From contig NZ_NEVM01000001.1 in assembly GCF_002261225.1 (NCBI RefSeq), positions 248,001 through 312,000 of the forward strand: 64,000 bases of DNA. Reading direction: 5' to 3'. The position numbers and the translations under genes were made by a program. Position 1 is the stretch's first letter, and each line of letters starts with the position of its first letter. A model generated the notes under the pieces. That model was given only the letters and a program-made list of their open reading frames with translations. It did not search any database and was not told the DNA's origin. The stretch is from Bordetella genomosp. 10 (lineage in GTDB: Bacteria; Pseudomonadota; Gammaproteobacteria; Burkholderiales; Burkholderiaceae_B). This document shows positions 9,415-17,568 of the stretch, piece by piece.

Positions 9415-9441
9415 TATAAATAAGAACGATTTTTATTTATA
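9415..9441. promoter_or_regulatory. Fur-box-like dyad upstream of fecI
   Basis: A 27-bp AT-rich dyad with arms TATAAATAAGAA and TTTTTATTTATA, spacer CGA and one mismatch. Its core AATAAGAACGATTTTTATT resembles the 19-bp Fur box of beta- and gammaproteobacteria. It is the only AT island between fecI and the next gene and overlaps where the fecI promoter should be, so repression by iron-loaded Fur is the natural reading. Confidence 0.6.
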
Positions 9442-9577
9442 TATCAGCCAGCCCTTGCTCTGCAACGCGCGCGGCGGCGCCGCCGCAATTTCTCCACGTT
9501 CTGGGTCGTTTTGCTTGCAAGAAAGCGACAGACCGCCGCCCTGCCGGCGGCGATCCCTCTGCCTGGGCCGGTTCGCC

Positions 9578-10915
9578 TCAGCGGTGGCCGCCTTCCATTT
9601 CCCGGCGGAACTGCACCACCGGCGAGTCGGCGTCGTATTCCACGTCGGACCATCGCAGGGCCTGGGTGGCGCGGACGTTGGTCTTGAGCTTGACGTTGTG
9701 CGCCAGGCCCAGGGGCAGGTAGCCGCCCTCGACCGAGTCGCGCGCCGGCATCAGGCGGCCGTAGACCGTATAGCCGCCTTCGCCGTCCAGCACCGTGCCG
9801 GCGGCGAGTTCGCGCTTGGCGGTGGCGACGACGTCGCCATGCCAGCCGGCCGGCGCGCCCGTGGGCTCGCGCCGCAGGGCGGCGCTGGCGACGCTGATGC
9901 CGAGCTCCATGCCCATCAGGTGATAGGGCTTGTACATGGCCGAGTAGTTGCCGCTGGGGTCGGTGACGACGCCGTATTCCTGGAAGCAGCGGCGGACGTA
10001 GTCGCTGTCGGCGGCCAGGGTGATGTAGACGCCCCAGCGCAGGTCGCGATAGACCGGCCGGCCGTCGCGTTCCAGCGAGGACACCGTCTCCACCTGGCCG
10101 CGGTGATGCAGCATGCCGCCGTCCTCGCGCGGCCGCAGCACGCGCGCCAGGTCGTCGACGCCGCAAGGCGGGAAGTGCAGGCCGGACGGGGACGGCAGCA
10201 GGCCCGTCGCGTTGGACACGGCGGCCATCTCGATGGCGCTCTTGGTGCCGTCGAGGAAGCTGTTGAACATCTGCGCGTTGAAGTCGCCCGCCGCCACCAT
10301 TTCCGGCGTGAAGCCGTAGTAGGGCCAGACGGTGTCGGGCGTGGAGGTGTGGAAGGCCGGCAGGTACTTGGTGCCCTTGCCGGCGGCGATGACCTCGAAG
10401 CCGCTGGCGCGCGCCCAGTCGACCATTTCGCAGATCAGCGCCGGCTGGTCGCCGTAGGCGAGGGAGTACACGATGCCGGCCTCGCGCGCCTTGCGGGCCA
10501 GCAGCGGTCCCGCCAGCGCGTCGGCTTCGACGTTGACCATGATGATGTGCTTGCCGTGATCGCAGCAGGCCAGCACGTGGCGGATGCCGGCCGCGGCGTT
10601 GCCGGTGGCGTCGATCACCACCTCCACGTCGCCGTGGGCAATGACGCGGTCGGTCTCGTCGGTGCAGAAAACGCCGCCGCTGCGGCGCGCGTCGCCGATG
10701 GACTTGGCTTGCAGGGCGGCCGCCGGCCAGCCCACCTTGGTGAGCGCCGCGCGGGCGGCATCGGGCCTGAGATCGGCCACCGCCAGCAGGCGCATGCCGG
10801 GCGTGCGATGCACCTGGCTGAGAAACATCGAACCGAACTTGCCCGCCCCGATAAGGGCGACCCCGATCGGCTTTTCTTCCGATTCGCGCTGCTTGAGCAT
10901 GCGATAAAGGTTCAT
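9578..10915 (-). CDS. NAD(P)-dependent oxidoreductase with C-terminal SAF domain (COG4091 type)
   Basis: A 445-residue protein. The N-terminal Rossmann fold has the dinucleotide loop IGAGKFGSMF (about residues 22-31) and a second-strand AVADLRPD. The middle is homoserine-dehydrogenase-like (VVIDATGNAAAGI, GKHIIMVNVEADAL). The last 110 residues (ISVASAALRREPTGAPAGWH, KRELAAGTVLDGEGGYTVYG) form a SAF/antifreeze-like domain. This architecture is the COG4091 predicted homoserine dehydrogenase family; at least one member is a sugar-acid oxidoisomerase (apionate pathway). It is not biosynthetic homoserine dehydrogenase, which carries an ACT domain. It stands alone here, so the substrate cannot be inferred from neighbours. 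An RBS-like GGGGGAAG precedes the ATG. Confidence 0.8.
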   Translation of the reverse strand: MNLYRMLKQRESEEKPIGVALIGAGKFGSMFLSQVHRTPGMRLLAVADLRPDAARAALTKVGWPAAALQAKSIGDARRSGGVFCTDETDRVIAHGDVEVVIDATGNAAAGIRHVLACCDHGKHIIMVNVEADALAGPLLARKAREAGIVYSLAYGDQPALICEMVDWARASGFEVIAAGKGTKYLPAFHTSTPDTVWPYYGFTPEMVAAGDFNAQMFNSFLDGTKSAIEMAAVSNATGLLPSPSGLHFPPCGVDDLARVLRPREDGGMLHHRGQVETVSSLERDGRPVYRDLRWGVYITLAADSDYVRRCFQEYGVVTDPSGNYSAMYKPYHLMGMELGISVASAALRREPTGAPAGWHGDVVATAKRELAAGTVLDGEGGYTVYGRLMPARDSVEGGYLPLGLAHNVKLKTNVRATQALRWSDVEYDADSPVVQFRREMEGGHR

Positions 10916-11137
10916 GATTTCGTCTTCCCCCTGCGGATGCCGCCGCCGATGCCGGACCGGCGCCGGCGAGCACGCCTTGAAAGGATAGCCCTTCCAGGCT
11001 GCCGTTCGTATGTGACATTTCTCTCCCGCGCAAAAAAGAGAGAAATTTCCGCGGCGTTTGCGTGGAGGCGGCCGAGGGTATTCCCTAGTGCCGCCGGGCA
11101 GGCCGTCCCGCGCCGGCGGACGAGCGCCCCGCGTCCC

Positions 11138-11698
11138 TTACCTGTCCGAGCGGTAGAGCTCGCCGCCCAGGACGTTGCGCCAATTGGCCCAGGTCATCCG
11201 CGGCCGTCCCGTTTCCTGCCGGTTGTACGGCGCGTCGTAGATGATGTGGCGCCAGTTCGGGCGCGCGGCGCCGTCGATCGAAGGGCGGTCGTCGACCAGG
11301 ATGTCGCCCTGCACCAGGGTCTTGTCTCGGGTCAGGATGAGGCGCTCCGTCCAGTCTCGGCCCAGATGGCGCTCGACCCAGTGGTATTTCTCCGCCACGT
11401 TGTTTTCGTACTGGCGCAGCGGGGAGCTGCAGATGCGCACGTCCAGGCCCAGGTCCAGCAGCTCGCGCGCCGCCTCGATGGCGCCCGGCACCGGCGGCAG
11501 GTTGCGGATGAAGCCCGGTTCGGTATAGATGGCCTCGGCGCGGTCGCGCAGCGCCGGCGCATAGTCCTCCAGGATGTGGAAGGACTTGCGGTCTTCGTAT
11601 TCGACGGGCGGGATGTCCGGATGACGCCGGCGCCAGGCGTCCAGGAAGGCATGTTCGAAATCGGCCAGCACGCCGTCTTGATCGAGCAGGATCAACAT
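11138..11698 (-). CDS. 5'(3')-deoxyribonucleotidase-like HAD phosphatase
   Basis: A 186-residue HAD-superfamily phosphatase of the NT5C type. The nucleophile motif is LLDQDGVLADFE (Asp6 and Asp8). Motif II is RICSSPL. The lysine motif is in ILTRDKTLVQGD, and the acidic motif IV is ILVDDRPSID. This family dephosphorylates (deoxy)nucleoside monophosphates in the cytoplasm. The start ATG at 11698 lies 91 bp downstream of the ThpR gene stop on the same strand, so the two may be co-transcribed. Actual substrate preference is not evident. Confidence 0.8.
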   Translation of the reverse strand: MLILLDQDGVLADFEHAFLDAWRRRHPDIPPVEYEDRKSFHILEDYAPALRDRAEAIYTEPGFIRNLPPVPGAIEAARELLDLGLDVRICSSPLRQYENNVAEKYHWVERHLGRDWTERLILTRDKTLVQGDILVDDRPSIDGAARPNWRHIIYDAPYNRQETGRPRMTWANWRNVLGGELYRSDR

Positions 11699-11789
11699 AC
11701 TTTGCAGAACGTTCCGCGCGGAGAGGGAGGCCGGCCGGGATATCCGGCGGGGCAGAACGCGATGATAACCCCGCGGCCTCGCCTTGCTC

Positions 11790-12446
11790 TTACCGGCTGG
11801 CGGCCTTGACGAGGTAGCGCGACTGGCCGTCCTGCGCCGACTGTACCAGCATGCAGCGTTCGTAATGCCAGTCTAGCGCGGGCGGGGGAGGGGGCGGCGG
11901 CATGGCCGTGTCCGCGTTGCGCAGCAGGGTGACGTGCGGACGGAAGGGATGGTCGGGCCGCAGGTCGCCGAGCGCGCCGAGGTCGCGCCACAGGGCGTCC
12001 ACCTCGGCGGCCAGCGCGGGCGCGCCGTCGCCGGGGCCGGCCCAGACGATGCGCTGGCGCGGAAACACGCCGTAGCGGTCCAGGCGCAGGCTGCCGGGGG
12101 CGAAGGGGCGCCGCAGGGTCAGCCGCGTCAGCGGTTCGACCAGTTCGGCCGGGACCTGGCCCAGGAAGGCCAGGGTCAGGTGCAGGGTCTCGGGCCGCAT
12201 CGCGCGGCCGCCGCAGACGGCCTGCGCCTGCGCGGACCAGGCCGACAGCGCCCGCACCGTGGCGGCGTCCGGCCACAATGCGAAGAACAGGCGGACGGGC
12301 CGTTGCGCGGTAGTCGATTGCGCCGCCGGCGCCCCGGCCGCGCCGCGCGCCGCGTCCGGGGACGCTGGCGCGATGGGACAGGCGGGTGCGCCGGACGTAG
12401 CGGGCGCGGCGGGATCGGCCGGTGTGTCGCGGGGTCCATCGTTCAT
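11790..12446 (-). CDS. thpR: RNA 2',3'-cyclic phosphodiesterase ThpR
   Basis: A 218-residue member of the 2H phosphoesterase / LigT family, which opens 2',3'-cyclic phosphate ends of RNA and can seal 2'-5' linkages in vitro. The two catalytic H-x-T-x motifs are HLTLAFLG and HVTLLRN, about 85 residues apart. The conserved fold begins at VRLFFALWPD near residue 50. The first 48 residues are an Ala/Pro-rich leader with no fold, and a Pro8 run lies near the C-terminus. The start ATG is only 25 bp from a strong terminator hairpin of the upstream efflux operon, so the true start or promoter is unsure. Confidence 0.85.
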   Translation of the reverse strand: MNDGPRDTPADPAAPATSGAPACPIAPASPDAARGAAGAPAAQSTTAQRPVRLFFALWPDAATVRALSAWSAQAQAVCGGRAMRPETLHLTLAFLGQVPAELVEPLTRLTLRRPFAPGSLRLDRYGVFPRQRIVWAGPGDGAPALAAEVDALWRDLGALGDLRPDHPFRPHVTLLRNADTAMPPPPPPPALDWHYERCMLVQSAQDGQSRYLVKAASR

Positions 12447-12462
12447 GGCGGTTTTCCCATGT

Positions 12463-12512
12463 GCAAGAAAGAAGCGCCATCGCCACGGTTGGGTGCGTGG
12501 CGATGGCGCTTC
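12463..12512 (-). terminator. intrinsic terminator of the RND efflux operon
   Basis: A perfect 16-bp stem, GAAGCGCCATCGCCAC (12471-12486) and GTGGCGATGGCGCTTC (12497-12512), has a 10-nt loop. Read on the minus strand it is followed by TTTCTT. It lies 55 bp past the outer-membrane channel gene stop. Confidence 0.88.
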
Positions 12513-12566
12513 CTATGATGCCTGAAACACGCCGTCCGCGAGGCGAACGCCGCTATCGGCGGCCGA

Positions 12567-14102
12567 TCAGCGCGCGGCCATGTCGCCGACCGGGGCGGGC
12601 GCGGGCGCGGCCTGGGCGGCGGGCTGCTCCACCTTCCCGGTATCGCCGACCTGCGGCGTCGGCAGGCCCCAGCCGCCGCCCAGCGCGCGGATCAGGTTGA
12701 CGGTGGACAGCGCCCGGGCCCCGTCCAGTTGCACCGACACGCGCTGCTGCGCCAGCACGGTGCGGTCGGAATCGATCACGTCCAGGTAGCTGATCGACCC
12801 CTCCCGGTACTGCGTGTGCGACAGTTGCGCCGCCCGCGCCGATGCCTGCACCGCCCGGTCCTGCGCGCCGATCTGGTCGTCCAGGATGCGCAGGTTGGCC
12901 AGGTTGTCCTCCACTTCGCGGAAGGCGCCCAGCACGCTCTGGCGATAGTTGGCGACGTCTTCCTCGTAGGCCGCGCGGGCGCGGTCCACGCCGGCCTGGC
13001 GGCGGCCGGCGTCGAAGATCGGCAGGCTGAGCATCGCGCCCGTCAACGGACCCAGCAGGAAGGTGCGGCTGGACCATTGGAACAGGTGTCCCAGTTCCGA
13101 CGATTCATAGCCGGCATAGCCCGTGATATCCAGTTGCGGGAAGAAGGCCGCGCGCGCCGCGCCGATGCGGTCGTTGGCGGCGGCCATCGCGCGCTCGGCG
13201 GCGGCGATGTCGGGACGGCGCTCCAGCAGCCCCGAGGGCAGGCCGGCGGGCACGCGCAGGTCGATGCGCGCCAGCGGCGTGGGCGGCAGCGTGAACGCCG
13301 ACGGCGCCAGGCCCAGCAGCACGGCCAGCGCGTGTTCGGCGGCGGCGCGGCTGCGGTCGATGCCCAGGGCCTCGGACTGCGCCGACGCCAGTTCGGAACG
13401 CGCGCGCGCCACGTCCAGTTCGCTGATGTCGCCTTCCTTGTAGCGGCGCTCGACCAGCTTCAGGGTCTGCTCGCGCAGGTCCAGCGTGCGCACGTAGACC
13501 TGGCGCTCGGCATCCAGTTGCCGCACCTGGAAGTAGTTCTGCGCGACGTCGGCCTGCAGCGCCAGTTGCACCGAACGCAGCAAGGCCTCGCTCTGTTGCG
13601 CGTCGGCGGTGGCGGCGTCGACGTTGGCCGACACGCGGCCGAACAGGTCCGCCTCGTACGAGACGCCGGCCTGCGCGCGCCACAGCGTGGTGGAGGTGGC
13701 CGGGCCGTCGTCGGGCAGGCCTTGCGAGGCCGGCGACGCGCGCTGGCGCGTCGGGCCGAAGTTGGCCGTGATCTCCGGGAACAGGCCGGCGCGGGTCTGC
13801 CGTTGCAGCGCGCGCGCCTGCGCCAGGCGCGCGGCCGCCGCCTTGAGGTTCTGGTTGGCGGCCTGCGCCTGGAGCTCCAGGCGGTTCAGTTGTTCGTCCT
13901 TGAACAATTCCCACCAGGCGCCGCGCAATTGATCCTCGGCGGGCTGGGCGGTCTTCCACTGCCCGGCCTGGTCGGCCGGCAGGGCTTCCTTGAAGGCCGC
14001 CGAAGCGGGGGCGGCCGGACGCTCATAGGTGGGCGTCAGCGAGCAGCCCGCCAGGATCAGCGTCGCCAGCAAGGACATGGAAAAGCGTTGCACGTGCTTC
14101 AT
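12567..14102 (-). CDS. RND efflux outer-membrane lipoprotein channel (OprM/NodT family)
   Basis: A 511-residue TolC-like channel. It starts with a lipoprotein signal: MKHVQRFSMSLLATLILAGC with lipobox L-A-G-C, so it is probably acylated at Cys19. Two outer-membrane efflux (OEP) repeats follow, with LEAQ/QAAN-type coiled-coil helices and family motifs such as ERRPDIAAAERAMAAANDRI and VVGAF-type helices (QSVLGAFREVEDNLANLRIL). A 30-residue Ala/Pro tail ends the protein. It is the third gene of the adaptor-pump-channel operon, 18 bp after the pump stop, and is followed by a strong terminator. It completes a tripartite drug or solvent exporter spanning both membranes. Confidence 0.93.
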   Translation of the reverse strand: MKHVQRFSMSLLATLILAGCSLTPTYERPAAPASAAFKEALPADQAGQWKTAQPAEDQLRGAWWELFKDEQLNRLELQAQAANQNLKAAAARLAQARALQRQTRAGLFPEITANFGPTRQRASPASQGLPDDGPATSTTLWRAQAGVSYEADLFGRVSANVDAATADAQQSEALLRSVQLALQADVAQNYFQVRQLDAERQVYVRTLDLREQTLKLVERRYKEGDISELDVARARSELASAQSEALGIDRSRAAAEHALAVLLGLAPSAFTLPPTPLARIDLRVPAGLPSGLLERRPDIAAAERAMAAANDRIGAARAAFFPQLDITGYAGYESSELGHLFQWSSRTFLLGPLTGAMLSLPIFDAGRRQAGVDRARAAYEEDVANYRQSVLGAFREVEDNLANLRILDDQIGAQDRAVQASARAAQLSHTQYREGSISYLDVIDSDRTVLAQQRVSVQLDGARALSTVNLIRALGGGWGLPTPQVGDTGKVEQPAAQAAPAPAPVGDMAAR

Positions 14103-14120
14103 GTCGATTTCATCCAGATA

Positions 14121-17100
14121 TCAATGTTCGGCGGCGATGGCGGGCGTGGGCGCGGCGCCCCCGCCTTCGTTTTCGCGTTCGCCGTGCGCCGTCACCGGCG
14201 CTTCATGCTTGGCCGCCGAATGCAGCGGGCGCGGGTTGATGCTGCGCAACACCACGTAGAACACCGGCGTCAGGAACAGGCCGAACAGCGTCACGCCCAG
14301 CATGCCGAAGAACACCGCCACGCCCATCGCGTGCCGCATCTCCGAACCGGCGCCGGACGAGTACACCAGCGGCACCACGCCCATGATGAAGGCGATGGAC
14401 GTCATCAGGATGGGACGCAGGCGCAGGCGGCTGGCCTCGATGGCGGCCTGCAGCGGCTTGTGGCCTTGCAGTTCGAGCTCGCGGGCGAACTCCACGATCA
14501 GGATGGCGTTCTTCGCCGAAAGCCCCACCAGCACCATCAGGCCGATCTGCGTGAAGATGTTGTTGTCGCCCTGGGTCAGGTAGACGCCGGTCAAGGCCGC
14601 CAGGATGCTCATGGGCACGATCAGGATCACCGCCAGCGGCAGGGTCAGGCTCTCGTACATCGCCGCCAGCACCAGGAACACCAGCAGCACGCTGATCGGG
14701 AAGACCCAGATGCCCGCGTTGCCCGCCAGGATCTGCTGGTACGTCAGGTCGGTCCACTCGAACTTGATGCCGCGCGGCAGCGTGGCCGCGGCGACGCGCT
14801 CGGCCGCCTCCTTGGCCTGGTCGGACGAGTAGCCCGGGGCCGGGCCGCCGTTGATGTCGGCGGCGGTATAGCCGTTGTAGCGCACCACCATTTCCGGGCC
14901 GTAGGTTTCCGACACCCGCACCAGCGAGGACAGCGGCACCATCTCGCCGGCGGCGTTGCGCGTCTTCAGCAGGCCGATGTCCTCGGCGTGGGCGCGGAAG
15001 GGCGCGTCGGCCTGGGCCCGCACCTGGAACACGCGGCCGAAGCGGTTGAAGTCGTTCACGTAGAGCGAGCCCAGGTAGACCTGCATGGTGTCGAACACGT
15101 CGGTCACCTGCACGCCCAGTTGCTTGGCCTTGACGCGGTCCAGCTTGACGTCGAGCTGCGGCACGTTGATCTGGTAGTTCGAGAAGGAACGTCCCAGTTC
15201 GGGCTGCTTGGCGGCTTCCGCCATGAAGGACTGGACGGCGCGGTCCAGGGCCTCGTAGCCCAGCGCGGCGCGGTCCTCGATCTGCAGCTTGAAGCCGCCC
15301 AGCGTGCCCAGGCCCATGACGGGCGGGGGCGGGAACACGGCGATGAAGGCATCCTTCAGGCCGCCGAACTTCTGGTTCAGCGACGCCGCGATCTTGTCCG
15401 CGCTCAGGCCTTCGCGGTTGCGTTCCTCGAAGGACTTCAGCGTGACGAACACGATGCCGGCGCTGGAGCTGTTGGTGAAGCCGTTGATCGACAGGCCGGG
15501 GAAGGCCACCGCGTGGTCGACGCCCGGCTCCTTCAGGGCGATGTCGCCCATGCGCCGGATGACGTCCTCGGTGCGGTCCAGCGCGGCGCCGTTGGGCAGT
15601 TGCGCGAAGCCCACCAGGTACTGCTTGTCCTGCGCCGGCACGAAGCCGCCCGGCACCAGGTAGGAGATGCCCACCGTCGCGCCCAGCAGCAAGGCATAGA
15701 CCAGCAGGCCGGCCGACTTGCGCTTGATCACGCCGCTCACGCCCACCGAGTAGCGTTCCGACGCGCGGTTGAACACCTGGTTGAAGCGCCGGAAGAAGCC
15801 GCCCAGCACCTTGTTCATGACGCGGGTCAGCGCATCCGGCTTGGCATGGTGGTCCTTCAGCAGCAGCGCGGACAGGGCCGGCGACAAGGTCAGGGAGTTG
15901 AAGGCCGAGATCACGGTGGAGATCGTGATCGTCATGGCGAACTGCTTGTAGAACTGGCCCGTCAAGCCGGTCATGAAGGCCAGCGGCACGAACACCGCCG
16001 CCAGCGTCAGCGCGATGGCGATGATGGGCCCGCTGACTTCCCGCATGGCGCGGTAGGTCGCTTCGCGCGGCGACAATCCCGCCGAGATGTTCCGCTCGAC
16101 GTTTTCCACCACCACGATGGCGTCGTCCACCACGATGCCGATGGCCAGCACCATGCCGAACAGCGACAGCGCGTTGATCGAATAGCCGAACAGCAGCAGC
16201 AGGGAGAAGGTGCCGACGATGGACACCGGCACCGCCAGCAGCGGGATCAGCGAGGCGCGCCAGGTCTGCAGGAACACGATCACCACGATCACCACCAGCG
16301 CGATGGCTTCCAGCAGGGTGTGGATCACTGCTTCGATGCTGGAGCGCACGAACTGGGTGGGGTCGTAGACCACGTCGAACTTCACCGAGGGCGGGAAGTC
16401 CTTGGACAGGTCGGCCATGGCTTCGCGCACCTGCTTGGACACGTCCAGCGCGTTGGCGCCCGGCGCCTGCATGATGCCCAGCGCCACCGCCGGCTTGTTG
16501 TCCAGCAGGGAGCGCAGGCCGTACTCGGCGGCGTCCAGTTCCACGCGGGCCACGTCGCCCAGGCGGGTCACGCCGCCGTTGGGCGAGGTCTTCAGCACGA
16601 TGTCGCGGAATTCCTCCTCGCTTTGCAGGCGGCCCTGCGTGTTGACGTTCAATTGCAGCGGCACGTCGGGCAGGGAAGGCGAGGAACCGATCACGCCGGC
16701 GGCCACCTGCACGTTCTGCTCGCGGATCGCGCGCACCACGTCGGTGGCGGTCATGCCGTGTTCGGCCACTTTCTGCGGGTCCAGCCAGACGCGCATCGAG
16801 TAGTCGCCCGATCCCCACAGTTGCACGTCGCCCACGCCGGTGATGCGCGACAGCCGGTCCTTGACGTTGAGCACCGCGTAGTTGCGCAGGTAGGTCATGT
16901 CATAGCGGTTGTCCGGCGAGATCAGGTGCACCACCAGCGTCAGGGTGGGCGAGCTCTTGGCCGTCGTCACGCCCAGGCGCTGCACGTCGTCGGGCAGGCG
17001 CGGCAGCGCCTGCGACACGCGGTTCTGCACCAGTTGCTGGGCCTTGTCGGGGTCCACGCCCAGGCGGAAGTAGACCGTCAGGTTCATGTTGCCGTCGCTG

Positions 17101-17354
17101 TTGGCCTGCGCCTGCATGTACAGCATGTTCTCGACGCCGTTGATCTGCTCTTCCAGCGGCGCGGCCACGGTTTCGGCGATCACCTTGGGGTTGGCGCCCG
17201 GATACTGCGCGTGCACCACCACCGACGGCGGCACCACTTCCGGGTATTCCGATATCGGCAACTGGAACATGGCCAGCAGGCCGCCCAGCAGGATGAGCAC
17301 CGACAGCACGCCCGCGAAAATCGGGCGGTCGATGAAGAATTTGGAGATATTCAT
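14121..17354 (-). CDS. RND multidrug efflux pump, HAE1 family (AcrB/MexB-like)
   Basis: A 1077-residue inner-membrane proton antiporter. I start it at MNISKFFIDRPIFAGVL (ATG 17352-17354), the canonical HAE1 beginning; the ten codons upstream are spurious. There are twelve transmembrane helices: TM1 near residues 10-30, and TM4 carrying the proton-relay aspartates in AIGIVVDDAIVVVENVERNI. A relay lysine lies in LSAKNAILIVEFA (TM10). Two large periplasmic loops contain the PN/PC substrate subdomains. It also has the typical YPGANPKVIAETVAAPLEEQ motif. Length is slightly above AcrB because of a Glu/Gly/Ala-rich tail. The gap from the adaptor gene is 207 bp, unusually long for this operon type. 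Substrates are unknown. Confidence 0.95.
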   Translation of the reverse strand: MNISKFFIDRPIFAGVLSVLILLGGLLAMFQLPISEYPEVVPPSVVVHAQYPGANPKVIAETVAAPLEEQINGVENMLYMQAQANSDGNMNLTVYFRLGVDPDKAQQLVQNRVSQALPRLPDDVQRLGVTTAKSSPTLTLVVHLISPDNRYDMTYLRNYAVLNVKDRLSRITGVGDVQLWGSGDYSMRVWLDPQKVAEHGMTATDVVRAIREQNVQVAAGVIGSSPSLPDVPLQLNVNTQGRLQSEEEFRDIVLKTSPNGGVTRLGDVARVELDAAEYGLRSLLDNKPAVALGIMQAPGANALDVSKQVREAMADLSKDFPPSVKFDVVYDPTQFVRSSIEAVIHTLLEAIALVVIVVIVFLQTWRASLIPLLAVPVSIVGTFSLLLLFGYSINALSLFGMVLAIGIVVDDAIVVVENVERNISAGLSPREATYRAMREVSGPIIAIALTLAAVFVPLAFMTGLTGQFYKQFAMTITISTVISAFNSLTLSPALSALLLKDHHAKPDALTRVMNKVLGGFFRRFNQVFNRASERYSVGVSGVIKRKSAGLLVYALLLGATVGISYLVPGGFVPAQDKQYLVGFAQLPNGAALDRTEDVIRRMGDIALKEPGVDHAVAFPGLSINGFTNSSSAGIVFVTLKSFEERNREGLSADKIAASLNQKFGGLKDAFIAVFPPPPVMGLGTLGGFKLQIEDRAALGYEALDRAVQSFMAEAAKQPELGRSFSNYQINVPQLDVKLDRVKAKQLGVQVTDVFDTMQVYLGSLYVNDFNRFGRVFQVRAQADAPFRAHAEDIGLLKTRNAAGEMVPLSSLVRVSETYGPEMVVRYNGYTAADINGGPAPGYSSDQAKEAAERVAAATLPRGIKFEWTDLTYQQILAGNAGIWVFPISVLLVFLVLAAMYESLTLPLAVILIVPMSILAALTGVYLTQGDNNIFTQIGLMVLVGLSAKNAILIVEFARELELQGHKPLQAAIEASRLRLRPILMTSIAFIMGVVPLVYSSGAGSEMRHAMGVAVFFGMLGVTLFGLFLTPVFYVVLRSINPRPLHSAAKHEAPVTAHGERENEGGGAAPTPAIAAEH

Positions 17355-17399
17355 GGTTCGGCTCTTGGTTCGATTCGACGCCATCGGCGCGCGGCGTCC

Positions 17400-17421
17400 G
17401 CGCCCCGGTTGGCCGGGGCGC
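17400..17421 (-). repeat. hairpin in the adaptor-pump spacer
   Basis: A perfect 9-bp stem GCGCCCCGG / CCGGGGCGC with a 4-nt loop lies 45 bp before the pump start. There is no U-tract, so it is more likely an mRNA stability or processing element than a terminator. It could set the ratio of adaptor to pump. Confidence 0.6.
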
Positions 17422-17481
17422 TGTACGCGCGGTCGATTCGAAGCGACGCTGGGTCGGATGCGGCGGGCGCGGCGCCGCCGG

Positions 17482-17565
17482 TCATCCGTTGGCGCTTGTG
17501 TCCGTGGGCTGGGCCCGTCCGCGGTTCATGTCGCGATTCATGCAGCGGTTCATGCCGCGGCTCAT
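17482..17565 (-). CDS. possible 27-aa tetrapeptide-repeat ORF coupled to the adaptor gene
   Basis: An ATG overlaps the adaptor stop codon as ATGA and opens a 27-codon frame: MSRGMNRCMNRDMNRGRAQP and seven more residues. The first 16 codons are four near-identical 12-bp units (DNA 17521-17568), giving a M-x-R-x repeat. The overlap would allow translation by coupling. The frame could equally be a by-product of a 12-bp tandem duplication. No family is recognised. Confidence 0.25.
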   Translation of the reverse strand: MSRGMNRCMNRDMNRGRAQPTDTSANG

Positions 17566-17568
17566 GCT
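17521..17568. repeat. four tandem 12-bp repeats at the end of the adaptor gene
   Basis: Four consecutive units, GCGGTTCATGTC, GCGATTCATGCA, GCGGTTCATGCC and GCGGCTCATGCT (plus strand), each differ by one to three bases. They include the adaptor stop codon. Slippage here would alter the adaptor C-terminus or the spacer length. Confidence 0.8.

Noticed and set aside
17521..17568. Short tandem repeats considered as a CRISPR array
   Set aside because: The units are 12 bp with no spacers; no cas genes are present in the window.
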